From contig CAZUMH010000087.1 of NCBI GenBank assembly GCA_964621645.1, positions 1-15,148 on the forward strand: a stretch of DNA of 15,148 bases. Direction: 5' to 3'. The notes under the pieces were generated by a model that was given only the letters and a program-made list of their open reading frames with translations, made no database searches and was not told the origin of the DNA. Origin of the DNA: CAZUMH01 sp964621645 (GTDB lineage: Bacteria; Zhuqueibacterota; QNDG01; JAGLOF01). A program made the translations under genes and the position numbers. Positions 1 to 6,670 of the stretch are shown here, one piece after another (within the stretch, counting starts at the first letter, position 1; each line of letters begins with the position of its first letter).

Positions 1-13
1 AGATGTGATAGTA

Positions 14-190
14 TTAAACGAAGTATAGTAAATAAATTATCAAGAAAATGCAAGGAGATTCTGCCTGAAACGACCGATCGGCAGCGATGGTACCAATTTT
101 CTTATCAGGACCGGTCGACGTATGCAAAAGCAGCAATAGGGCGATCGCCATAAATAAAATTGATCCGATGAGGATGATTCTTTTTACCAT
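14..190 (-). CDS. Possible small single-pass membrane protein (58 aa)
   Basis: The ORF begins with a short basic stretch (MVKR) followed by a very hydrophobic segment of about 20 residues (IILIGSILFMAIALLLLL), which looks like an N-terminal membrane anchor or uncleaved signal. A short polar stretch follows, then a second hydrophobic tail. An ATG at 205 would add five residues, but neither start has a convincing ribosome binding site, so the choice of 190 is weak. The ORF lies about 70 bp downstream of the methyltransferase gene on the same strand. The abrupt change in character after about residue 38 suggests it may be the 5' remnant of a longer exported protein. No family was recognised. Confidence 0.3.
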   Translation of the reverse strand: MVKRIILIGSILFMAIALLLLLHTSTGPDKKIGTIAADRSFQAESPCIFLIIYLLYFV

Positions 191-276
191 CTTAGGACCA
201 ATCATTTATTATCGTGTTTTGCAGCTTGAATGGAGAGGAAAATTTCCCTCTCCGCACATGTCCTTGTCCAATCCTC

Positions 277-831
277 CTATCCGTAGTGAAGATGGGAACA
301 TTGCACCCGTCCGTTTTCATCGAAGATAATCCCCTCCTTGCTCAACAGAGATCGTTTCATTGCGGCTCCGCCTTGGAACCCGCCGAGGCTGCAGTCGGAT
401 CGGATGGCCCGGTGACACGGCACGATGAGCGGGAAAGGATTGTTGGCCAAGGCATTTCCCACCGCCCGTGCTCCCCGGGGGACATCCAGATGCTCGGCAA
501 TAAGTTTATAAGTACTGACACATCCCCGTGGTATGGCGTGTTCCGCCCGGAGAACCCGCTGCTGGAATGCTCCGCATCGGCTGAGATCCGCGACATCCGG
601 AGAGATGCTGACAGGTTCTCCCTCGAGGAACCTTTGTATGGTCACCGCGACGGCATCCATCTCCAGGCAGGAAGATTCAGACGCGGCGGGATAGAGCCGC
701 GACACTGTCTCTAAAGCCGAATCGGCAGGAGTTGACAGGAGCACCCGGATGACCTTGGTCCCGCTGTTGCGCCCATTCCAGACGATAACCACCGGACCAT
801 ACGGACTGGATTGGATAGTCGTTTTATTCAT
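277..831 (-). CDS. ogt: Methylated-DNA--protein-cysteine methyltransferase (Ogt/MGMT type)
   Basis: This is a suicide repair protein that moves alkyl groups from O6-alkylguanine (and O4-alkylthymine) in DNA onto its own cysteine. The 184 residues include the invariant active-site motif IVPCHR at 136-141 with acceptor Cys139. The recognition helix RAVGNALANNP spans about 122-132, with Arg122 in the position of the arginine finger, and the GGFQGG loop lies at 150-155. The N-terminal third is the poorly conserved ribonuclease H-like domain usual in this family. Length is normal for Ogt; no Ada-type zinc domain is present. The ATG start at 831 has only a weak upstream purine stretch. It is unclear whether Ogt or another member of the orthologous group is the best symbol, but the activity is confident. 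Confidence 0.94.
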   Translation of the reverse strand: MNKTTIQSSPYGPVVIVWNGRNSGTKVIRVLLSTPADSALETVSRLYPAASESSCLEMDAVAVTIQRFLEGEPVSISPDVADLSRCGAFQQRVLRAEHAIPRGCVSTYKLIAEHLDVPRGARAVGNALANNPFPLIVPCHRAIRSDCSLGGFQGGAAMKRSLLSKEGIIFDENGRVQCSHLHYG

Positions 832-881
832 GGTGCCTGATTTGTTTCCACTGGATAGGGAAAATGTTTTTCGACTGACAC

Positions 882-946
882 AATACTATGGGAATTTAAC
901 AAATTGGATTCAACGGGGCAAGTCCTGGTTTGGCAGGGACAATCAT
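882..946 (+). repeat. Dispersed 65-nt repeat, copy 1 (second copy at 11019-11083)
   Basis: Aligned without gaps to 11019-11083, 49 of 65 positions are identical, and 12 of the 16 differences are transitions. The best conserved part is GGCAAGTCCYGGTTTGG. The arms AAATTGGATT (901-910) and AGTCCTGGTTT (921-931) can pair in plus-strand RNA with one bulged U and several G-U pairs, the same fold as in copy 2. Unlike copy 2, this copy lacks a run of six A/T next to the stem, so it does not look like a working terminator. It lies about 50 bp upstream of the methyltransferase start. Confidence 0.6.
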
Positions 947-1373
947 CTTGCACGTACCGTTACTCAGCTTGACCTCGGGACGGCTCGCTGAATCCCGCAC
1001 ATTCCGAGTTTCCGACTATTTGTGATTGAGATTAATACCGGCATAAAATTGTTGACCCGAGAAATCAAGTTGATTATCTTTACTATCGACTGCTTTTTCC
1101 ATCAGTTTATGAAATTAGTCAGGGACAAGGATTTAGGATATTTTCCCGTCCACTTTATTGACTCTTTACATAAATACATATCTTTCGATTTCTAATATCC
1201 GCATCAACGTTAGGGATAAACACTATACTGGTATAAACAGAGGACTCGCTTTCAGGCAACATTTAGGTATTTATCCGGCATAAAGACGGCTATGAGTATC
1301 ATCATGGTGAAAGTCATTGTGATAGTATCCGGCATTTTTCAAGACCATGGTAATTACATACGAAGTCATAAGT

Positions 1374-1403
1374 TTGACAAGGGAATCATTGCGATCATAT
1401 ACA
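1374..1403 (+). promoter_or_regulatory. Sigma70-like promoter candidate for the propeller gene
   Basis: TTGACA at 1374-1379 and TATACA at 1398-1403 are separated by 18 bases. This would give a leader of roughly 165 nt before the ATG at 1577. The -35 box is a perfect consensus match. The call rests on sequence alone; a weaker pair (TTGACC / TATCTT, spacing 17) lies at 1052-1080. Confidence 0.4.
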
Positions 1404-1576
1404 TATATCTTGTGGTGGGACAAGATTCCTTTAATCGTATCTATTCATAATAAAAAATCATTTGAAAAGATCTAATGCGCATTCCAGTTTTGATTTCACA
1501 AGGGAAAAAGCCGATGCCTTCTCTTAGGAAATGAAATATAATCTGATCCGTCGAGTCGAATTATTAAGGTATCGCC

Positions 1577-2257
1577 ATGAAAACGATAATCCGGTTTATG
1601 TATCTCTTTCTGATTCTCTTCGGTCCTGTCTGCGGGCTTTTCGCTGGCATAGGGCATCCGACATTTGAACGCCTCTCTTCTGAACAGGGCCTTTCCCAAA
1701 GAAAAATTTTCTGTACTCTGCAAGACAGAACCGGCTTTTTGTGGATTGGCACGGAAGACGGTCTGGTGCGATATGACGGATATACCTTCATCACCTATCG
1801 AAACGATCCCGGTGACTCCACCACACTCTCATATAATCAGATTCGAGCCTTGGCTGAAGACAGCAATGGGCATCTCTGGGTCGGCACCTATGGAAGCGGT
1901 CTGAACCGGTTTAATCCTGTGACGGAAACAGCTCGTCGATATACCCATAAAGAAAATGATCCGGAAAGCTTGAGCAACAACTCCGTCCGGGCTCTTTTCC
2001 CGGATCCGGACGCTCCCGGCAGCATACTCTGGATCGGAACCTACGGTGGTGGTCTTGATAAACTGGATATAAAAAGCGGAACTATTCGTCATTTCACCGG
2101 TGACCCAGATAATCTCGGCGGCCTCAGGGACAACTTCATCTACGCCATCTGCAAGGGTCGGTCCAGAGGGCTGCTCATCGCCACCCGCGGCGGCGGACTG
2201 GTCCGAAATACCGCCTCCCGCGGACAATACCATCATGTTTCTGAATTTCTTCGATAA
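1577..2257 (+). pseudogene. Truncated two-component-regulator propeller (Reg_prop) sensor, N-terminal part
   Basis: The reading frame encodes a signal peptide (about residues 1-24, hydrophobic core FMYLFLILFGPVCGLF). Beta-propeller blades of the Reg_prop type follow, each marked by a W-[IV]-G-T plus G-L motif: LWIGTEDGLVRYD (55-67), LWVGTYGSGLNRF (100-112), LWIGTYGGGLDKL (151-163) and LLIATRGGGLVR (199-210). In complete family members this extracytoplasmic propeller precedes a Y_Y_Y domain, a transmembrane helix and histidine kinase or diguanylate cyclase modules, usually giving 800 residues or more. Here the frame stops after 226 residues, part way into a blade. The start is well supported: AAGG lies 7 bases before the ATG. 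Immediately after, in the +1 frame, the coding sequence becomes a different family (2235-2741), so this is most likely a broken gene created by deletion, recombination or misassembly near 2225-2257. Confidence 0.8.
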
Positions 2258-2741
2258 CCGCTACTGGATGCTGCTGGCGGACGCGATCTACTCTTCATCG
2301 GACAAGGGGGACACCTGGGTGTGGGAAACAGACGCTGATGATGCCCTGAGAGACATCGATTTTTACTCGGATGATACCGATCTCTATGCCTGGGCCGTGG
2401 GGAACAACGGCACAATTCTAAAATACGCAGGCACTGCAACTCCGGTCAGAGAGGATGAATCCATCTCCTCTGTGCCGCAAAATGTACATCTGATTCAAAA
2501 CTATCCCAACCCGTTTAACCCGGTAACGAGTATAACATACAAAGTTCCCCGGGCAGGAAAGGTTTCTTTAAAAGTGTACGGTATGCTGGGAGAGGAGATT
2601 GTAACGTTGCTGGATAAAAAACAGCCGGCTGGTTCATATAGAATTACCTGGAACGCCGCCGGTCTGCCCAGCGGTGTGTATTTCTGCCGGCTGTTCACTG
2701 AAGGAGGCACTCAGTCGATTAAAATGCTCTTCATACAGTGA
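2235..2741 (+). pseudogene. 3' part of a secreted YCF48/BNR-like protein with T9SS sorting domain
   Basis: From the ATG at 2235 the frame codes for 168 residues. Residues 1-65 resemble photosynthesis-system-II-assembly-factor-like/BNR repeats: an S-x-D-x-G-x-T-W Asp-box at 21-28 (SSDKGDTW) and WAVGNNGTILKY at 53-64. Residues about 83-168 are a classic type A T9SS (Por secretion tail / FlgD-Ig-like) sorting domain: QNYPNPFNP at 88-96, VSLKVYGMLGEEIVTLLD at 110-127, SGVYFCRLF at 146-154, ending in KMLFIQ. This signal targets proteins through the outer membrane via the Por secretion system. No ribosome binding site precedes the ATG and no signal peptide is present, so the N-terminal part is missing. 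It overlaps the stop of the propeller frame by 23 bases. A functional stand-alone protein is unlikely. Confidence 0.78.
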
Positions 2742-3198
2742 ATCTCCGGCCCTGGGACATGTTTCCACCCCGCGGACCGAATTCCCCCTCCCTTTTTTGC
2801 TTCAAGAGAGGCCCGCAGGTGTTTCCCATTACTCTTCAAGGACCAGATTCTCCTTCGTCTTCCCCCTGACATATTCCAGCGGCACTTCCACTGCATCTCC
2901 CCCAGGCTTTGCCAGGGAGATTTGCATCAATAAATCGCTCCCGTCGGCTTTCTCCCGCGTATCCGCTCTCTGAACGATGATTTCGTTCACGGTAAAACTG
3001 ACATTCACCTGCTTGATGAAATGGTCAGCACCCTTTCACATCGAGTGGATGAATTTGACGGTCAGGAGACTGTTTCCGACTCAAAGAAGAGGATCCTATT
3101 CGATGGTGCACGGAGGAAGCAGACCGCACACCTGAATAGGATGAAAAAAACGGCGAATTAACAGTTCTCGATCCAGGCGTATGACCGGATTGTTTTCA
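2742..3198. other. Intergenic region between the T9SS fragment and the helicase
   Basis: Apart from the degraded minus-strand reading frame at 2829-3035, nothing convincing is present. There is no clear intrinsic terminator for either converging transcript: no GC-rich stem followed by a T-run was found on either strand. Confidence 0.4.
2829..3035 (-). pseudogene. Degraded gene fragment of unknown family (C-terminal part)
   Basis: A 68-codon open stretch on the minus strand reads like genuine protein, with alternating hydrophobic and charged segments such as VNVSFTVNEIIVQRADTR, MQISLAKPGGDAVEVPLEYV and a charged end (KENLVLEE). It has no plausible start and is preceded in the same frame by a TGA (3036-3038). 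Upstream of that stop the frame continues with protein-like residues (LLTVKFIHSM), and another frame carries FFESETVS. This pattern fits an eroded gene with a nonsense mutation and a frameshift. It lies downstream of the helicase on the same strand. The family was not recognised. Confidence 0.4.
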
Positions 3199-4386
3199 TC
3201 ATCTATGCGCCCCAGTCTTAGCGGTTCTTTTCGGGCGCTGTCTGAATTGACTCTGCGGATCAAAATCACCGTAGTTGAATCCGTCCAGCCGCTCTCTGGA
3301 GATCCGCTTTCCCAGAACCTGCTCGATACGCCGCACAATCGGAGCATCCTCCTCGACGGCAAATGTAAGCGCGTCACCGGTCTTCGTGGCTCTGCCTGTC
3401 CTGCCGATCCGGTGCGTATAGGCATCGGCAGTATCGGGCATATCAAAATTGATCACATGGGTGACCTCCGCTACATCGATACCCCGGGCCGCGATGTCTG
3501 TGGCAACCAGTAATTCATATTTGCCGCTGCGGAAACCATCGATTGCCTCCTGGCGCCGGTTTTGGGTCATGTTGCCCTGCAGAGCAGAGACACGGTACTG
3601 TTTCTGGGCCAACTGCCGGGACAGGTTTTTGGCCTGATGTTTCGTCCGGGTAAAAATAAGAACACGTCCGGTCCCGTTTCGTTTCAGCAATTCTAAAAGG
3701 AGCGGTTTCTTCAGTTTTCTGGTTACAGGATACAGCCTGTGGGAAACGGTGGATACCGGTGCCATACGTCCGATCTGAACCGTTTCAGGATTCCGCAGCA
3801 TGCTGTCTGCCAGGGTGCGGATTTCCGCGGGGATGGTCGCGGAAAAAAAGAGGGTCTGTCTTTTTTGGGGCATCGCTTTGAGAATTCGCCGTATATCCGG
3901 CAGGAATCCCATATCACACATACGGTCGGCCTCGTCAAGCACCAGCATGTCCACACGGGAAAGATTGATACTGCCGTCTCCCATGAGGTCCAGCAGTCTG
4001 CCCGGACAGGCCACGACAATCTCAACTCCCCGTTTGAGTGATTTCAATTGCAGCTGCTTGCTGACACCGCCGTAAATAGCGGTGATCCCAACACCGGTAC
4101 CTTTTCCCAGGACACGGCCCGCTTCACATATCTGTTGAGCCAACTCCCTGGTCGGCGCCAGTATCAGGGCCCGCACTCTTCCTTTGGGACCGGATATCAT
4201 CCGATTCAGCATCGGCAGCATAAACACGGCTGTTTTTCCGGTACCGGTCTGTGCGATTCCCAGCATATCCTTTCCGGAAAGCACCACAGGGATCGCCTGT
4301 TCCTGAATAGGTGTTGGATGAACATACCCGGCTTTTTCAATACCCGCGTATAATCGTGAATTAAAATTGAATTGGTTAAATCTCAT
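3199..4386 (-). CDS. rhlE: DEAD-box ATP-dependent RNA helicase (RhlE-like)
   Basis: The enzyme unwinds or remodels RNA duplexes with ATP and acts in the cytoplasm, typically in ribosome assembly or RNA decay. The 395 residues carry the full motif set: Q motif with TPIQEQAIP (25-33), motif I AQTGTGKT (45-52), Ia PTRELA (78-83), GG (106-107), Ib CPGR (127-130, usually TPGR), II DEAD (151-154), III SAT (182-184), IV LIFTRT (243-248), V ATDIAARGID (295-304) and VI HRIGRTGR (325-332). After the second RecA domain there is only a short basic tail, so no RNA-binding extension like those of DeaD/CsdA or DbpA is present, which favours RhlE-type. The start is well supported: AAGGAG lies about 11 bases before the ATG. 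A structured, terminator-ended RNA candidate lies about 230 bases upstream on the same strand and could be a leader controlling it. Confidence 0.95.
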   Translation of the reverse strand: MRFNQFNFNSRLYAGIEKAGYVHPTPIQEQAIPVVLSGKDMLGIAQTGTGKTAVFMLPMLNRMISGPKGRVRALILAPTRELAQQICEAGRVLGKGTGVGITAIYGGVSKQLQLKSLKRGVEIVVACPGRLLDLMGDGSINLSRVDMLVLDEADRMCDMGFLPDIRRILKAMPQKRQTLFFSATIPAEIRTLADSMLRNPETVQIGRMAPVSTVSHRLYPVTRKLKKPLLLELLKRNGTGRVLIFTRTKHQAKNLSRQLAQKQYRVSALQGNMTQNRRQEAIDGFRSGKYELLVATDIAARGIDVAEVTHVINFDMPDTADAYTHRIGRTGRATKTGDALTFAVEEDAPIVRRIEQVLGKRISRERLDGFNYGDFDPQSQFRQRPKRTAKTGAHR

Positions 4387-4614
4387 AATCTGTTGTACTC
4401 CTTGGTTCTGCGTTGGTCCGCACTGCTGCAGACCGATTACCGCCGGAGGTACGCTTGCATATTTTTAAGGGTATGAGAGAGCTCGCAGCAGCAGCGATTG
4501 TGGAGCACACCTGCTGGAGGAGCGTCATTCAAGAGGGATGATCGTCCGTCTTACCGTAAAAATTGTCAGCCGTTCCGGCACCTGCCTGCCAACGCACAGC
4601 ACCATCGCAGGCCT

Positions 4615-4643
4615 AAAAAAAACTCCTCACTATGAGGAGTTTT
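4615..4643 (-). terminator. Strong rho-independent terminator
   Basis: A perfect 11-bp inverted repeat (AAAACTCCTCA at 4619-4629, TGAGGAGTTTT at 4633-4643) with a 3-nt loop. On the minus strand it runs straight into eight consecutive T (4622 to 4615). On the plus strand only four T follow, so minus-strand termination is favoured. It closes the structured RNA candidate and lies about 230 bases upstream of the helicase start, so it could also act as an attenuator. Confidence 0.85.
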
Positions 4644-4779
4644 GCAGTAAAAATCATCATATGCTGTGTGTTCAGACAATTTTACGCTGTACCAGACCGG
4701 TAAGGACGTTCACTATGGTGAAGCTAAACTGTCTGAGCGCGGAAGCAGACCGGTGATCGCGTCTCTTTACCGCACGCAT
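4615..4779 (-). ncRNA. Candidate structured RNA or leader upstream of the helicase
   Basis: Read on the minus strand, this stretch folds into a nested arrangement. An 11-bp closing stem pairs 4726-4736 with 4672-4682 (UCAGACAGUUU with AAAUUGUCUGA, one G-U pair). Two hairpins lie inside it: UUCAC-CAUA-GUGAA (4722 to 4709) and UACC-GGUCU-GGUA (4702 to 4690). About 30 nt after the closing stem comes the strong terminator. A weak promoter (TTGCAA at 4804-4809, TACCTT at 4781-4786, spacing 17) lies just upstream. A 35-codon ORF (ATG at 4779, stop at 4672) occupies the same stretch but has no ribosome binding site, so a structured RNA is preferred. It could be a stand-alone small RNA or a terminator-type leader for the helicase. 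No known RNA family was recognised. Confidence 0.4.
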
Positions 4780-4959
4780 AAAGGTAATTAACTTTTTTCT
4801 AAATTGCAAGGAAAAAGAAAGAAACCGGCCGCACCCTCCCCGGCAGACATATCCCCTCGCGGCAAACCGCGCTTCTATAGATCGAAGGGAGCGGTCAGGG
4901 ATCAGTCCCTTCCACGGGAGGCATAGGGATGTTATACCTGCCGTGGAAGGATTCGGATT

Positions 4960-5220
4960 CTATTTCAGAATAGCTCCGATAATGACGCAAACCAGCGCCA
5001 GATTCATGGAAATGATGTAAGAATAGAACCAAAATCCCGGTCTCCCCTGCTCTGTGCGGGTCATCTCCGTGTAGGTATGGATATAGCGGTAGATGTAGAG
5101 CCTGAAAAAAGGAATATTAATCTTGTGCCCTCGACTTGATATATAGGATGCTATTGCCACCGCGGAGACCACTCCCCAAAAGACACTAACCAGTGCAATG
5201 CTGAAAAACAGAGTGCTCAT
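4960..5220 (-). CDS. Small two-TM membrane protein of unknown function (86 aa)
   Basis: The start at 5220 was chosen because AAAGGAG lies 5 bases upstream of that ATG; the ATG at 5235 is five codons earlier and has no ribosome binding site. The protein has two predicted transmembrane segments, about residues 3-27 and 63-84. They are separated by a basic, aromatic-rich loop (NIPFFRLYIYRYIHTYTEM, residues 35-53), with a short C-terminal end (AILK). No enzymatic motif or known family was recognised. A perfect 10-bp inverted repeat lies just downstream. The gene stands apart from its neighbours, with about 130 bp to the GIY-YIG gene upstream, and it opens a relatively AT-rich block. Confidence 0.75.
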   Translation of the reverse strand: MSTLFFSIALVSVFWGVVSAVAIASYISSRGHKINIPFFRLYIYRYIHTYTEMTRTEQGRPGFWFYSYIISMNLALVCVIIGAILK

Positions 5221-5354
5221 ACATGCTCCTTTCATAGAAAGTCTGATCTAGATATCTGACAGACTCACATAGATCTTGCTGTTCCAGTCAGTGCTCCAGC
5301 TCTGGAGGCTGTAGCAAAGTCCCTGAGTGGTTATCTGATTGAAGGATGGCGCAC

Positions 5355-5723
5355 CTATGCCTGACGAATATCCGAATTCTTGTTATATCCTTTCTCACCA
5401 AACGGCTGCAGCTGCTCCAGCCAGATCTCCTCGAGAAGTGTCAATTCATCCTTCACATTGAAGTTCGGATCATCTTTTATTTCGACAACTTCCAAAGTCT
5501 CAAAAACAAAATTATCTTCACCGTATTTATTCCAATCATTTTGAAGCTCTTTATTACGATGAGATCCGATGCTCAGCATAAACTTATGGCCGTTCAAGGG
5601 GCCATCCAGATTCAGACTGCTGCCCAGCAGGACCTTCCCGTTTACCATGTTTTTTATCTGAAAAACCCCTGCTGTCTTCCGGCGTTCTTTATACTGCCGA
5701 ATAAAATCTTTCCTTGAATTCAT
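5355..5723 (-). CDS. GIY-YIG nuclease family protein (122 aa, degenerate motif)
   Basis: The protein belongs to the compact GIY-YIG fold group. The beta-strand pair carries GVF (19-21) and LLG (32-34) in place of GIY and YIG, around KNMVNGK. Then come HRNKELQNDWNKYGEDNFVFETLE (55-78), a Glu in the helix LLEEIWLEQL (96-105), and YNK (113-115). This matches small GIY-YIG proteins frequent in Firmicutes, in which GVF and an altered YIG are common. The conserved Arg that normally follows YIG in the helix is not obvious: the segment NGHKFMLSIGSHRNKEL has its basic residues elsewhere. Nuclease activity is therefore uncertain. The start at 5723 is preferred because ACAGGGG sits 6 bases before it; an ATG at 5753 would add ten residues. 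Low GC and a single-gene context suggest acquisition by transfer. Confidence 0.82.
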   Translation of the reverse strand: MNSRKDFIRQYKERRKTAGVFQIKNMVNGKVLLGSSLNLDGPLNGHKFMLSIGSHRNKELQNDWNKYGEDNFVFETLEVVEIKDDPNFNVKDELTLLEEIWLEQLQPFGEKGYNKNSDIRQA

Positions 5724-5753
5724 TATATCCCCTGTAATGATATATCTCCGCAC

Positions 5754-6016
5754 CTATTGATTGCCAAATAACATTTGATTACTATTATTTACACTTGTCA
5801 TATAATCATTTAATTTTCCTTCAGCGTATAAATATCGTGATTCTTCCAGCCGGAGACAAGATAAAATGCGGCTTAAATAATAAAAAATCTCCAGCTGATA
5901 ATCGGAAAGTTTGGTTAAAAATGGTCACTTCGATCGGTTTATGACGTTTTACCATAGGAAGCCTCTACCTTCCACGATTCCACCTGGTAATCCTTGATGC
6001 CTTACACCGCTGTGGA
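5754..6016. other. AT-rich spacer between GIY-YIG and DUF4180 genes
   Basis: About 260 bases, strongly AT-rich in its first two thirds. No reading frame, strong hairpin or convincing promoter pair was found on either strand. Confidence 0.4.
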
Positions 6017-6373
6017 TCATACCAACTTTTCAAGAGCAGAATTAACGTCCGGGACAAAAAAAATATTGTTTCCTCGGTTACACTCGACGATAAAAGCATG
6101 TAAGGCATTGCTTGTGTACTTTGTAAATTCTCCGATAATCGCCAGCTTCATATGGTAATTAGAATACTTTTGCAGTACCTCACCGGCAAAACCAGTTTTT
6201 AAACTGAAAAACTTTGGATTAAGATTGTTTTCATGCACAATAATCTTTCTCGCTCCCTGATAATCCGCATTTGCCATTAAATCTAACGCGTCCTGAATCG
6301 TATTGATAACAGTTTCCGAAGTCGCTGTTTTAGCAATTTTTATATTGCCTTTTTCAATTATTTCCAGTTCCAA
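6017..6373 (-). CDS. DUF4180 domain-containing protein (118 aa)
   Basis: The whole protein matches the family pattern I know for DUF4180: an N-terminal IIEKGNIKIAK strand pair, VINTIQDALDLMANADYQGA (22-41), a KIIVHENNL..KFFSLKTGFAGE segment, and a C-terminal strand LAIIGEF (77-83) followed by FIVECNRGNNIFFV. Members are single-domain cytosolic proteins of unknown function, common in Firmicutes and scattered elsewhere. Architecture and spacing resemble STAS/SpoIIAA-like folds, but that is inference. The start is a TTG at 6373, with AAGGA 11 bases upstream; no ATG in this frame is closer to the family's usual start. It overlaps the 3' end of a possible small ORF (6358-6543) by 16 bases. Confidence 0.9.
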   Translation of the reverse strand: MELEIIEKGNIKIAKTATSETVINTIQDALDLMANADYQGARKIIVHENNLNPKFFSLKTGFAGEVLQKYSNYHMKLAIIGEFTKYTSNALHAFIVECNRGNNIFFVPDVNSALEKLV

Positions 6374-6543
6374 TTCTCGGTCTTTCCTTGTATTAGTAAG
6401 ATATATCCCATTCCATCCTTTACCCTCCCGTGATTTACTTCACCCACCACATGAGATTGTTCCACAATCTGAAATGAATTTTCCGGTGACACAATACAAT
6501 CACCCATCTGTATTTCAGCAGACCCGGCCAATCCACTATCCAT
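6358..6543 (-). CDS. Possible small ORF or gene fragment upstream of the DUF4180 gene
   Basis: A 61-codon frame from an ATG at 6543, with an alternative Met at codon 13. The composition looks protein-like (GDCIVSPENSFQIVEQSHVV), without the arginine- and serine-rich bias typical of shadow frames. There is no good ribosome binding site, and the same frame stays open upstream for about 20 codons (GDVHTSRWIRL), so it may be the tail of an eroded gene. Its stop lies 16 bases inside the DUF4180 gene, which could allow translational coupling. No family was recognised. Confidence 0.25.
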   Translation of the reverse strand: MDSGLAGSAEIQMGDCIVSPENSFQIVEQSHVVGEVNHGRVKDGMGYILLIQGKTENWNWK

Positions 6544-6670
6544 TAGTCTGATCCAGCGAGAAGTGTGGACGTCACCCCTCTTCGATGCTGCTCTTCCATT
6601 TTCTCAACTATACATTCCATCATATTGCTTTGTCCTTATATACTAAATAAGCCCGGACTTGGCAGCTGTT

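Larger units (their letters stand above)
832..1576. other. AT-rich intergenic region between divergent genes
   Basis: This 745-base stretch separates the minus-strand methyltransferase from the plus-strand propeller gene. No convincing reading frame was found in it. It contains one copy of a 65-nt dispersed repeat (882-946). A GC-rich inverted repeat lies near 974-997 (CGGGA / TCCCG flanking CGGCTCGCTGAA). A promoter candidate sits at 1374-1403. The core CCGGCAT recurs near 1038, 1276 and 1329, but these copies are too short to interpret. The length and low GC suggest regulatory or decayed sequence. Confidence 0.5.
4387..4959. other. Long intergenic region upstream of the helicase
   Basis: This 573-base region holds the terminator and structured RNA candidate described separately. 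Between the terminator and the helicase ATG (4387-4614) only the helicase ribosome binding site is clear. Between 4810 and 4907 nothing was recognised. At 4908-4917 and 4941-4950 there is a perfect 10-bp inverted repeat (CCTTCCACGG / CCGTGGAAGG) with a 23-nt loop. It starts 10 bases after the stop of the next gene and may be a 3' stem-loop, but no T-run follows it. Confidence 0.5.

Noticed and set aside
214..714. Plus-strand frame opposite the methyltransferase gene
   Set aside because: Antisense to a clear PCHR-motif protein, with no domain of its own.
749..991. Plus-strand frame overlapping the start of the methyltransferase gene and repeat copy 1
   Set aside because: It begins inside the methyltransferase gene, has no ribosome binding site and no domain-like pattern.
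1260..1360. Repeated CCGGCAT words and a short open frame in the 832-1576 spacer
   Set aside because: Too short and irregular to separate from chance; no protein family suggested.
2674..2973. Plus-strand frame after the T9SS fragment
   Set aside because: It begins inside the T9SS domain in another frame and runs opposite a more protein-like minus-strand frame.
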